Position numbers and translations under genes: made by a program. A DNA stretch of 17,640 nt from MAG-120531 sp002378585 (lineage in GTDB: Bacteria; Bacteroidota; Bacteroidia; Flavobacteriales; Flavobacteriaceae): assembly GCA_937890575.1 (NCBI GenBank), contig CALADZ010000194.1, forward strand, positions 1 to 17,640, given 5' to 3'. The notes below the pieces were generated by a model. It was not told the DNA's origin. It saw only the letters and a list, made by a program, of their open reading frames with translations, and ran no database searches. How positions within the stretch are numbered: position 1 is the first letter of the stretch; each line of letters begins with the position of its first letter. Positions 6,817-14,181 of the stretch are shown in pieces.

Positions 6817-7635
6817 ATGAATTTGTCTTTGATCCCTCAACTCAAACACGCCGATAGCCAACAGTTTTTCCTTCTAGCAGGACCATGCGCCATTGAAGGT
6901 GAGGATATGGCCTTGCGCATCGCTGAGCGTATTGTGAAGATCACTGACCGATTGGAGATTCCTTATGTATTTAAAGGAAGCTTTAAGAAAGCCAATCGCT
7001 CTAGGGTTGATTCATTTACCGGGATTGGAGACGAAAAAGCACTCAAAATCCTAGCCAAGGTATCTCAGACCTTTGGTGTGCCTACAGTAACTGATATACA
7101 CGAGGTTTCCGATGCTGCCATGGCAGCTGAATATGTCGATGTTTTACAGATCCCTGCCTTCTTGGTCAGGCAGACCGATCTAGTGGTGGCTGCAGCAGCA
7201 ACAGGAAAAGTAGTTAATTTGAAAAAAGGACAATTCATGAGTCCTGAGTCCATGAAGCATGCCGTCCAAAAAGTTTTGGACAGTCAAAACGATCAAGTGA
7301 TGGTCACTGATCGCGGTACCATGTTTGGATACCAAGACATGATTGTCGATTTTAGGGGGATCCCCACCATGCGTCAATATGCGCCTGTGGTGTTGGATGT
7401 GACCCACTCTTTGCAACAGCCCAACCAATCCAGTGGGGTGACTGGCGGAAGACCAGAGATGATTGAAACCATTTCCAGAGCTGGAATTGCCGCCGGAGTT
7501 GACGGCTTATTTATCGAGACTCATTTCGATCCTGCCAATGCCAAAAGCGATGGGGCAAATATGTTGTCACTCGATCTATTAGAAGGGCTCCTGACGCGCT
7601 TGTCTGCCATCAGGTCTACCATTGTTAACTTCTAA
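6817..7635 (+). CDS. kdsA: 3-deoxy-8-phosphooctulonate (Kdo-8-P) synthase
   Basis: The enzyme condenses phosphoenolpyruvate with arabinose-5-phosphate to Kdo-8-phosphate, an early step towards the Kdo of LPS inner core, in the cytoplasm. The 272 residues match the family length. Visible motifs are LAGPCAIEG (20-28), FKGSFKKANRS (52-62), PAFLVRQTD (113-121), TDRGTMFGYQDM (164-175), DVTHSLQ (194-200) and FIETHFDP (232-239). Cys24, His197, Glu234 and Asp245 occupy the four positions that bind the divalent metal in the Aquifex enzyme, with nearly the same spacing. This therefore belongs to the metal-dependent class, unlike E. coli KdsA, which has Asn at the first position. The ATG at 6817 is preferred over an in-frame TTG at 6796, which overlaps a perfect -7 element. 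It lies between the dehydrogenase gene and typA. Confidence 0.96.
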   Translation: MNLSLIPQLKHADSQQFFLLAGPCAIEGEDMALRIAERIVKITDRLEIPYVFKGSFKKANRSRVDSFTGIGDEKALKILAKVSQTFGVPTVTDIHEVSDAAMAAEYVDVLQIPAFLVRQTDLVVAAAATGKVVNLKKGQFMSPESMKHAVQKVLDSQNDQVMVTDRGTMFGYQDMIVDFRGIPTMRQYAPVVLDVTHSLQQPNQSSGVTGGRPEMIETISRAGIAAGVDGLFIETHFDPANAKSDGANMLSLDLLEGLLTRLSAIRSTIVNF

Positions 7636-7703
7636 AAGTCAGATAGTTAACAGCCGTATCGTTAATTTAACCTCGGCCCGAGGATCAATCGAATATTTAA
7701 AGC

Positions 7704-7711
7704 TATATTTG
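7704..7711 (+). promoter_or_regulatory. -7 promoter element of typA
   Basis: TATATTTG is a perfect TAnnTTTG match, 31 bases before the typA ATG, implying a leader of about 25 bases. No good TTG is seen 19 bases upstream. An inverted repeat, CCTCGGCCCGAGG (7671-7683), lies just before the -33 region. Confidence 0.6.
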
Positions 7712-7742
7712 CGCGCCCTTAGCGGGTATAACCCTATTTTTT

Positions 7743-9542
7743 ATGTCATCAGTTAAAAACATTGCGATTATCGCCCACGTTGACCACGGTAAAACTACTT
7801 TGGTTGATAAAATCATGCACCATTGCCAGTTATTTCGTGAAAACGAACACACTGGTGAGCTTATTTTGGACAACAACGACCTGGAGCGTGAGCGCGGGAT
7901 TACCATTGTATCTAAGAACGTTTCAGTTACCTATAAAGGCACTAAAATTAACATCATAGACACCCCTGGTCACGCGGATTTTGGTGGTGAAGTGGAGCGT
8001 GTGCTCAATATGGCTGACGGTGTATTGCTGTTGGTTGATGCATTTGAAGGCCCGATGCCACAAACCCGCTTTGTACTCCAAAAAGCGATTGATCTTGGTT
8101 TGAAACCCTGTGTGGTGATCAACAAGGTGGATAAAGAAAACTGTACGCCAGAAGAAGTACACGAGAAGGTTTTTGACCTGATGTTTGAGTTGGGCGCAGA
8201 AGAATGGCAGCTGGATTTCCCAACTGTATACGGTTCAGCTAAAAACAACTGGATGAGCCATGACCCAAAAGTAGTGACCACCAATATTGAGCCTTTGCTC
8301 GACATGGTACTCGAACACGTACCCACTTTTCAAGCAAAAGAAGGAAACACCCAAATGTTGATCACCTCTCTGGACTTCTCCTCATTTACTGGGAGGATTG
8401 CGATTGGTCGTTTGCAACGCGGTAGTTTAAAAGAAAACCAACAGATCGCTTTGATTAAGAGAGATGGAAGCATCATCAAATCGCGCATTAAAGAGTTATT
8501 CACATTCGAAGGCTTGGGCCGTTTCAAGGTAAAAGAAGTGCAAACAGGAGACATTTGTGCGATTGTAGGTCTTGAAGGTTTTGAAATCGGCGATACGGTG
8601 GCAGATATCGATGCCCCAGAGCAGATGAAAACCATCGCGATTGATGAGCCAACGATGAGTATGCTCTTTACGATTAACGACAGCCCATTCTTTGGCAAAG
8701 ACGGTAAGTTTGTCACTTCTAGACACATCAAAGAGCGATTGCAAAAAGAGTTGGAAAAAAACTTGGCCCTCAGGGTAGAAGATACAGACAGTGCCGACCG
8801 TTTTATGGTATTTGGCCGCGGTGTATTGCACCTTTCTGTCTTGATTGAAACCATGAGAAGAGAAGGGTATGAACTTCAAATCGGTCAGCCACAGGTAATT
8901 ATCAAAGAAATTGATGGCGTAGCTTGTGAGCCTGTAGAGCATTTAACCATTGATTTGCCTGAGGAGGTTTCCGGACGCGCTGTTGAATTTGTCTCTATGC
9001 GCCGAGGAGAAATGACCTCGATGCAGTCCAAAGGTACCCGTATGATTTGTGAGTTTATCATCCCTTCAAGAGGGATCATCGGTCTGAGAAATCAATTGCT
9101 GACCGCCACAGCTGGAGAAGCGATTATGGCCCACCGTTTCTTCGAATACCAACCGCTCAAAGGGGATATACCACAACGTCAAAACGGCTCATTGGTCTCT
9201 ATGGAGCAAGGAAAAGCTATTCCTTATTCTATTGATAAATTGCAGGAACGAGGTAAGTTTTTTATCGATCCAGGCGAGGATATCTATGAAGGTCAAGTGA
9301 TCGGCGAAAACTCGCGTGGTGATGACATGACGGTGAATGTCACTAAGACCAAGAAACTGACCAACGTTCGTTCTTCAGGTGCTGATGACAAAGCTAAGAT
9401 TGTTCCTGCGGTGAAATTCTCTTTAGAGGAAGCCTTGGAATACATCCAAAAAGACGAATATGTAGAAGTGACCCCTAAGAACTTGAGGTTGCGAAAAATT
9501 TACTTGACTGAAAATGACAGAAAACGATTTAAAATCGTTTAA
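7743..9542 (+). CDS. typA: Ribosome-associated translational GTPase TypA/BipA
   Basis: A 599-residue translational GTPase that binds 70S ribosomes near the EF-G site and supports ribosome assembly and stress or cold adaptation. Length equals the family norm (about 600). The G domain has G1 AHVDHGKT (11-18), the effector segment RERGITI (49-55), G3 DTPGHADFGGEVER (73-86), G4 NKVD (127-130) and G5-like YGSAKNNW near 162-170. It is followed by the EF-G-like beta-barrel domain, domains III and V (including RRGEMTSMQSKGTRMICEF-type sequence near 418-436) and the unique BipA C-terminal domain with a basic end, KNLRLRKIYL. The N-terminus SSVKNIAIIAHVDHGKTT is standard and fixes the start. It has its own -7 element after kdsA and ends before a strong terminator. 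Confidence 0.98.
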   Translation: MSSVKNIAIIAHVDHGKTTLVDKIMHHCQLFRENEHTGELILDNNDLERERGITIVSKNVSVTYKGTKINIIDTPGHADFGGEVERVLNMADGVLLLVDAFEGPMPQTRFVLQKAIDLGLKPCVVINKVDKENCTPEEVHEKVFDLMFELGAEEWQLDFPTVYGSAKNNWMSHDPKVVTTNIEPLLDMVLEHVPTFQAKEGNTQMLITSLDFSSFTGRIAIGRLQRGSLKENQQIALIKRDGSIIKSRIKELFTFEGLGRFKVKEVQTGDICAIVGLEGFEIGDTVADIDAPEQMKTIAIDEPTMSMLFTINDSPFFGKDGKFVTSRHIKERLQKELEKNLALRVEDTDSADRFMVFGRGVLHLSVLIETMRREGYELQIGQPQVIIKEIDGVACEPVEHLTIDLPEEVSGRAVEFVSMRRGEMTSMQSKGTRMICEFIIPSRGIIGLRNQLLTATAGEAIMAHRFFEYQPLKGDIPQRQNGSLVSMEQGKAIPYSIDKLQERGKFFIDPGEDIYEGQVIGENSRGDDMTVNVTKTKKLTNVRSSGADDKAKIVPAVKFSLEEALEYIQKDEYVEVTPKNLRLRKIYLTENDRKRFKIV

Positions 9543-9561
9543 CTGCCTATTTCACGCCATA

Positions 9562-9590
9562 AAAAAAGCCACCTGATAGGTGGCTTTTTT
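9562..9590. terminator. Bidirectional terminator between typA and the ROK kinase gene
   Basis: Stem AGCCACCT (9567-9574)/AGGTGGCT (9578-9585), loop GAT, extended by a flanking A6/T6 run on each side. It can stop typA rightward and the converging kinase gene, whose stop is at 9597, leftward. Confidence 0.92.
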
Positions 9591-9596
9591 ATTTAA

Positions 9597-10364
9597 TTAT
9601 ATGCCTTCGCGTATCAGTTCAGGAAATTCCCTGAGGTAGGCTGCTGCTGCGGCACCAATAATTCCTGCTTGATTTTGCAAAACGGCAGGGACAATTGGTA
9701 CATTGCATTTGATGAAGGGACTGAATTCATCCCACTCTTTAGAAATTCCACCCCCTAAAATGATTAGATCCGGTGGGCTGATCAAAGTGACAAAATGCAG
9801 GAATTTATTGAAGCGTTTGGCCCATTCTTTGTAGGAGAGACCTTCATTTTCTCGGGCAGCACTCGATGCCCAAGACTCTATTTTTTTATGCTTTTTGTAG
9901 GGGATTTGACCCAATTCAAAATTGGGAATTAGCTTTCCGTCTAAAAACGCACCACTCCCTAATCCTGTGCCCACTGTGATGGTGATAATAAATCCCTTTT
10001 TGCCTTTTCCTACGCCGTAATCCATAATGGCACAGGCGGCCGCATCCGCGTCGTTGATGACCGCACAAGGTTGTCCGGTGTAGGATTCAAATAGTTTTTC
10101 AATGTTTAGTCCAACCCATAGAGGAGACAAATTGCCTGGACTCATGCAAACGCCGTGTTTGACAATAGAGGGAAATCCGACTCCTATGAGTCCTTTGTAT
10201 TGAAAATGTTCCGCAATTTGATTCACTACCTCAGCCATTGAGTCCGGAGTGCGTTCAACAGGGGTGGGTATTCTGTATCGTTCTGTAGTCAATTGGCCGG
10301 TGCGCACATCGACAAGCGCTCCTTTTATTCCGGATCCTCCGATGTCTATACCGAGTCTGATCAT
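9597..10364 (-). CDS. ppgK: ROK-family sugar kinase, polyphosphate-glucokinase-like
   Basis: A 255-residue cytoplasmic kinase, likely phosphorylating glucose with polyphosphate and/or ATP. The phosphate loop GIDIGGSGIKGA (5-16) matches the polyphosphate glucokinase signature. VGFPSIVKHG (62-71) follows, then NDADAAA (104-110) with the catalytic Asp105, GTGLGSGAF (132-140), and ILGGGISKEWDEF (202-214). The sugar-binding ExGH motif reads ELGQ (150-153): the histidine that normally contacts the sugar is Gln153. No zinc-binding CxCGxxGC cluster is present, as is usual for the polyphosphate subgroup. Its ATG follows the TAA of the ftsE-like gene directly, indicating translational coupling in one transcript. 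A plain ROK glucokinase or a kinase for another hexose remains possible, and the gene symbol is by similarity of motifs only. Confidence 0.8.
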   Translation of the reverse strand: MIRLGIDIGGSGIKGALVDVRTGQLTTERYRIPTPVERTPDSMAEVVNQIAEHFQYKGLIGVGFPSIVKHGVCMSPGNLSPLWVGLNIEKLFESYTGQPCAVINDADAAACAIMDYGVGKGKKGFIITITVGTGLGSGAFLDGKLIPNFELGQIPYKKHKKIESWASSAARENEGLSYKEWAKRFNKFLHFVTLISPPDLIILGGGISKEWDEFSPFIKCNVPIVPAVLQNQAGIIGAAAAAYLREFPELIREGI

Positions 10365-11048
10365 TTATACACTTTTTTGTTGTACTTCAAAAACAGTTCC
10401 GCGGTCGCATTTCAGTGTTTTGAAGGGGTATTTAAGAATTAGGGCGTAATCGTGCGTGGCCATTAAAATGGTTCTACCTGAGGCGTTTAGCTCCAAAAGA
10501 ACCTTCATGACATCGACGCTTGTTTCCGGGTCGAGATTTCCGGTAGGTTCATCGGCGATGATCAGCTCAGGGTCGTTGAGCAAGGCACGGGCTATGGAGA
10601 TGCGTTGTTGTTCCCCCCCGGATAATTCATGTGGAAATTTAAATCCTTTGGTTTTCATGCCTACTTTGTCGAGGACCTCATGGCTTTTTTGCTCGATTAA
10701 CCCTTCATCCATCCATCCGGTAGCCCGAAGCACAAACCGCAAGTTTTGATAAACAGATCGATCAGGCAGCAACTTAAAATCCTGAAATACTATGCCAATT
10801 TTTCTTCTGAGAAATGGGATTTGTTTTTCCGTTAAACTGGGTAGGTCAAATCCTACGATTTGACCCTGACCTTGGGTGAGGGGTAATTCCCCGTATAGGG
10901 TTTTCATCAGGGAAGATTTTCCACTGCCTGTTTTTCCAATCAGGTAAACAAATTCACCTGGATAAACGGCTACATTAACTTGACCTAAGACCAAATGTTG
11001 TTCTTGGAAAATATCTGCTTTTTCTAGGCTTAGTACGGGATTTTTCAT
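10365..11048 (-). CDS. ftsE: FtsE-like ABC transporter ATP-binding protein
   Basis: A 227-residue ABC ATPase of the FtsE/LolD/MacB class. Walker A is GKTGSGKSS (38-46), the Q-loop is FQDFKLLPDRSVYQNL (88-103, an FtsE hallmark), the signature LSGGEQQR (142-149), Walker B LIIADEPTGNLD (162-173) and the H-loop MATHD (196-200). In the known FtsEX complex, FtsE works with the membrane protein FtsX to activate cell-wall hydrolases at division. No FtsX gene lies in this window, so the partner must be encoded elsewhere. The start at 11048 (MKNPVLSLEK) is preferred over 11075 because it begins at the conserved N-terminal strand. The gene heads a two-gene leftward unit with the ROK kinase and is divergent from the TPR operon, 121 bases away. 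Confidence 0.88.
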   Translation of the reverse strand: MKNPVLSLEKADIFQEQHLVLGQVNVAVYPGEFVYLIGKTGSGKSSLMKTLYGELPLTQGQGQIVGFDLPSLTEKQIPFLRRKIGIVFQDFKLLPDRSVYQNLRFVLRATGWMDEGLIEQKSHEVLDKVGMKTKGFKFPHELSGGEQQRISIARALLNDPELIIADEPTGNLDPETSVDVMKVLLELNASGRTILMATHDYALILKYPFKTLKCDRGTVFEVQQKSV

Positions 11049-11169
11049 AAGTAAATACGTCGCTAAAGGTAGCAAGTTCTTTTTAATTCGTCCCCGGTGT
11101 GCCGCAAATTTATTTATCTTTAAACAGTTGTTTTTTTTTGAGAAACAATGGTCAATTACCTGAAAATAT
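11049..11169. promoter_or_regulatory. Divergent promoter region of ftsE and the TPR-barrel operon
   Basis: For the leftward ftsE side, TAAATTTG (minus strand, 11112-11105) is a perfect TAnnTTTG match 57 bases before the ATG. TACCTTTA, closer in, is one mismatch away. For the rightward side, TATCTTTA (11115-11122) has one mismatch and lies 48 bases before the ATG at 11170. The two candidate -7 boxes are only 2 bases apart, so RNA polymerase binding could be mutually exclusive. A T9 run (11131-11139) follows. No convincing -33 TTG is visible for either. Confidence 0.4.
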
Positions 11170-14100
11170 ATGGCTTTAAAGCGATTTAATCAATTGATTT
11201 ACTTGTTGTTGTGTTTTTTTTACACCCTTAGTGTATCGGCACAACAACAACCTACATCGTTTCAACTACATCAAGATGCCTTACGGTATTATGAGTTAGG
11301 GCAGTGGGGTGCAGCAGCACAACTCTGGTCCGACTTGTTAACGGATCATCAATCGCTTGATTTTTTGTCCCAACAAAATATGGAACGATATTATCACCAA
11401 GCCGCTTTACTTCAGGGTCGAGCTGGGGCTGAAAGTAATTTACTACAATGGCTTACCGAACACCCAAATGTTCCTGGAACTCAAGAATCGCTATTGGTGC
11501 TCGCCGATTACGCCTTTGGCCAGGGAGACTACACCCAGAGCGCTGTTCGCTACAAACAAGTAGGTAGTGATTTTTTACATCGCCCGGCCTATTTTAAGCA
11601 GGTGTATCAACAAGGTTTTTCATTGGTGTCTATCGAAAACTTTTCTGAGGCAATCATATCTTGGCGTTATCTATTTGACCAAGAATCTTGGAAGGATTCC
11701 GCTCGTTTTTATTTGGGCTATATAGCCTACCGCACTGATTCATGGGAGGAAGCCTTAAACTACTGGAGCCATCCTTTTGTTGATGCATCGCTCAATCAGC
11801 GATCAGAATACTTGAAAACAGATGTGTATTTCAGGATGAAGGAATACAGCAAAGCCATCAGTGTGGCCCAAGAATTGTATGCTCAAGTATCCTCGTCCCA
11901 AAAAGCTTCCTTGGACCATATTTTGGGCCAATGCTATTTTGAATTAGGTCAATACAGTCAATCCATCCCTTATTTATCTAAAACAGTCACTCAAGAACAC
12001 AACACCCCTACGGATCAGTTTAGGTTGGGTTATGCGTATGCCCAATCAGATAGCCATGATTTAGCTGTTGAAGTATTGAACAAAATAACAGATGCTTCGC
12101 CTGATGTGGCTCAATCTGCCTGGTATCAATTGGGTCAAAGTTATTTGGTGTTGGCTAAAAACACCGAAGCAAGACAAGCTTTTGGACAAGCGTCAAAAAT
12201 TGATTTTTCTCTCCCGCTAAAAGAACAGGCCTGGGCAGCTTATGCCCAATTAAGTGTTGATTTGGGTAACCCCACCGAAGATGTTCTCTTACTGGTCAAT
12301 GAGTTTATCAAAACTTTTCCAAAATCGACACGGATTGCAGAGCTAGAATTGCTCCAACTGAAGTTATATGTTCAAAGAGGTATGTGGGAAGCGGCTGATC
12401 AGTGGATTGACCAATACCCTAAAGGTGCTCCGGCACAAGAGATGCAGTATTTGATGTACGCTAAAGGATATCAGGCCTACCAAAAGGAGCAATGGAGTCA
12501 GGCTGCAGATTTTTGGAAAAAGGCCTATGATTGGTTGCCAAAGTCACTTTGGGGAGCGAAATCGCTGTACTGGTCTGCTGAATCTTTCCTGGCAAATTCC
12601 TCTGGAAATTCCGCTTGGCTTTTAGTGCAACAGCTTGAAAAACACCCGCTCAAAAACCAGGCAGTTTCTGAGGAAAACCAACAATACCAAAAAGGGTATG
12701 CGGCATTTTCTACGGAACGATGGAAGGCTGCCGTTGAGGCCTTCTCTTGGATCACTAATCATCGTCAATCGAACGACTACAGACAGACGGATGCGTGGAA
12801 TAGACTAGCTGATGCCTATTGGATGAATAAGAATTACGCCCAAGCGGCTAAAGCCTATACCCATTTGAGAGAGGTTAGACGCGATCGTTCCCTGGAGGTA
12901 GGTCTACAACTCGCACGATGCTATGGGTTGTTGGGTCAACTCGCCCAACAAGCATCCGTGTTGGAGGGACTTGTTCGGGAACACAACGGTACCGCTTCAT
13001 CTTTTGAAGCTCGATTTGAGTGGGGGCAGTCACTGATATTGGCAGGAAAGTCTAAGGAAGCGAAGGATGTATTGGATGTGCTCATCAAACAACCTACTGC
13101 TACACCGTATAGATCTCAAGCCATGATGCGCCAATCATTGTTGCACTACAACGATTCGAATACTGAATCTGCTTTGATGTTGGTCCAAAAGATCGCCCAG
13201 GAGTATCCGCGAACTCAAGTAGCTATGGAAGCCATCGGCTTAGCTAAGCGTATCTACATAGATCAGACCAACGTGGAGGCTTATACCGAGTGGGTGGCTA
13301 CTTTAGGATATGTGCACCCAGAAGTTCAAGAGTTAGACCAAGCTAGTTATGATGCAGCTTCCAGCGCTATGGCCAAACAAAAATATGCTGAAGCAGCCCG
13401 TGCATTCTCAGATTACTTAAAAAGATATCCCCAGGGGATGTATGTCAAAAGTGCTGCATGGTCCTTGGCACAAGCCTTGGAGAAATCCGGAGCACTCGAA
13501 AATGCGATGGAGGTTTATTACCGAATCAGTCAAGAAGACGCGGAACGAAATGAACAAGCCTTGACTAAATATGCTGCCCTAGGTATTGAGCGTTTTGGAT
13601 ACAGCAATCCACAGGTCATTGAAGCGCTGGAACGTATGGATCAATGGGTAAAAGACGCAGATCAGACCTCCTGGGTAAAATATCATTTGTTGCGTTGGTC
13701 GATTGATCAAAAAGATTGGATTAAGGCGGTGCAATATGCTGATTTTCCATTCACCAAAAAAGTCCCAGAGCGGGTGGAACAGGATGTTTTGTGGGCGCGC
13801 GCGCAAGTAGCTTTAGCGGATAAAAATGATTTGGAAGCAGAAAAATTACTATCACAGTTATCCGCTAAGTGGATTGGTGAAGTAGGGGCAGAGGGAACGT
13901 ACCACCTAGCCAGAATTGCCCACCAACGAGGTGATTGGATCGCTTCAAATCAGTGGATTGAAAAGCAATCATTGGCGTTTTCCGATTTTCCTTACTGGTC
14001 AGCCCAAGGTTTATTGTTGATGGCAGATAATTTCAAAGCTCAAGGGGACTGGTTTCAAGCCTCATTTATTTGGAAGTCAATTGTAGCGCACTACATTGAT

Positions 14101-14178
14101 TTTCCTGTTTTGGTGGAGAGGGCTCAAGCTGCTTTGGACCAAATGCCTGTGGAGGGTGATGAACCATTGAATAATTAA
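11170..14178 (+). CDS. Secreted tetratricopeptide-repeat protein (1002 aa)
   Basis: A signal peptide (residues 1-24, ending SVSAQ) sends the protein to the periplasm or outer-membrane inner face. The rest, about 975 residues, is helical repeat. TPR-like units are clearest at 35-57 (ALRYYELGQWGAAAQLW), 214-272 (two units, including ILGQCYFELGQYSQSIPYL), 282-342, 424-452, 541-567, 724-756 (AMAKQKYAEAARAFSDYLKR), 761-787, and 905-975. They are tryptophan- and glutamine-rich. No catalytic motif is seen, so a scaffold or assembly role is likely. The 3-base gap to the barrel gene shows tight co-expression. As I recall, pairs of a roughly 1000-residue TPR protein and a plug-less receptor-like barrel are common in Flavobacteriia, but I know of no defined function. 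The start at 11170 is set by the signal peptide. Confidence 0.9.
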   Translation: MALKRFNQLIYLLLCFFYTLSVSAQQQPTSFQLHQDALRYYELGQWGAAAQLWSDLLTDHQSLDFLSQQNMERYYHQAALLQGRAGAESNLLQWLTEHPNVPGTQESLLVLADYAFGQGDYTQSAVRYKQVGSDFLHRPAYFKQVYQQGFSLVSIENFSEAIISWRYLFDQESWKDSARFYLGYIAYRTDSWEEALNYWSHPFVDASLNQRSEYLKTDVYFRMKEYSKAISVAQELYAQVSSSQKASLDHILGQCYFELGQYSQSIPYLSKTVTQEHNTPTDQFRLGYAYAQSDSHDLAVEVLNKITDASPDVAQSAWYQLGQSYLVLAKNTEARQAFGQASKIDFSLPLKEQAWAAYAQLSVDLGNPTEDVLLLVNEFIKTFPKSTRIAELELLQLKLYVQRGMWEAADQWIDQYPKGAPAQEMQYLMYAKGYQAYQKEQWSQAADFWKKAYDWLPKSLWGAKSLYWSAESFLANSSGNSAWLLVQQLEKHPLKNQAVSEENQQYQKGYAAFSTERWKAAVEAFSWITNHRQSNDYRQTDAWNRLADAYWMNKNYAQAAKAYTHLREVRRDRSLEVGLQLARCYGLLGQLAQQASVLEGLVREHNGTASSFEARFEWGQSLILAGKSKEAKDVLDVLIKQPTATPYRSQAMMRQSLLHYNDSNTESALMLVQKIAQEYPRTQVAMEAIGLAKRIYIDQTNVEAYTEWVATLGYVHPEVQELDQASYDAASSAMAKQKYAEAARAFSDYLKRYPQGMYVKSAAWSLAQALEKSGALENAMEVYYRISQEDAERNEQALTKYAALGIERFGYSNPQVIEALERMDQWVKDADQTSWVKYHLLRWSIDQKDWIKAVQYADFPFTKKVPERVEQDVLWARAQVALADKNDLEAEKLLSQLSAKWIGEVGAEGTYHLARIAHQRGDWIASNQWIEKQSLAFSDFPYWSAQGLLLMADNFKAQGDWFQASFIWKSIVAHYIDFPVLVERAQAALDQMPVEGDEPLNN

Positions 14179-14181
14179 CCT

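Noticed and set aside
8330..8942. Antisense frames of 148-174 codons within typA
   Set aside because: They lie opposite a strongly conserved gene and their products show no recognisable domain.
11049..11075. Longer FtsE starting at 11075
   Set aside because: The nine extra residues precede the conserved N-terminal strand and overlap a possible -7 element.
12525..12755. Antisense frame within the TPR gene
   Set aside because: Composition mirrors the TPR codons; no start context or motif.
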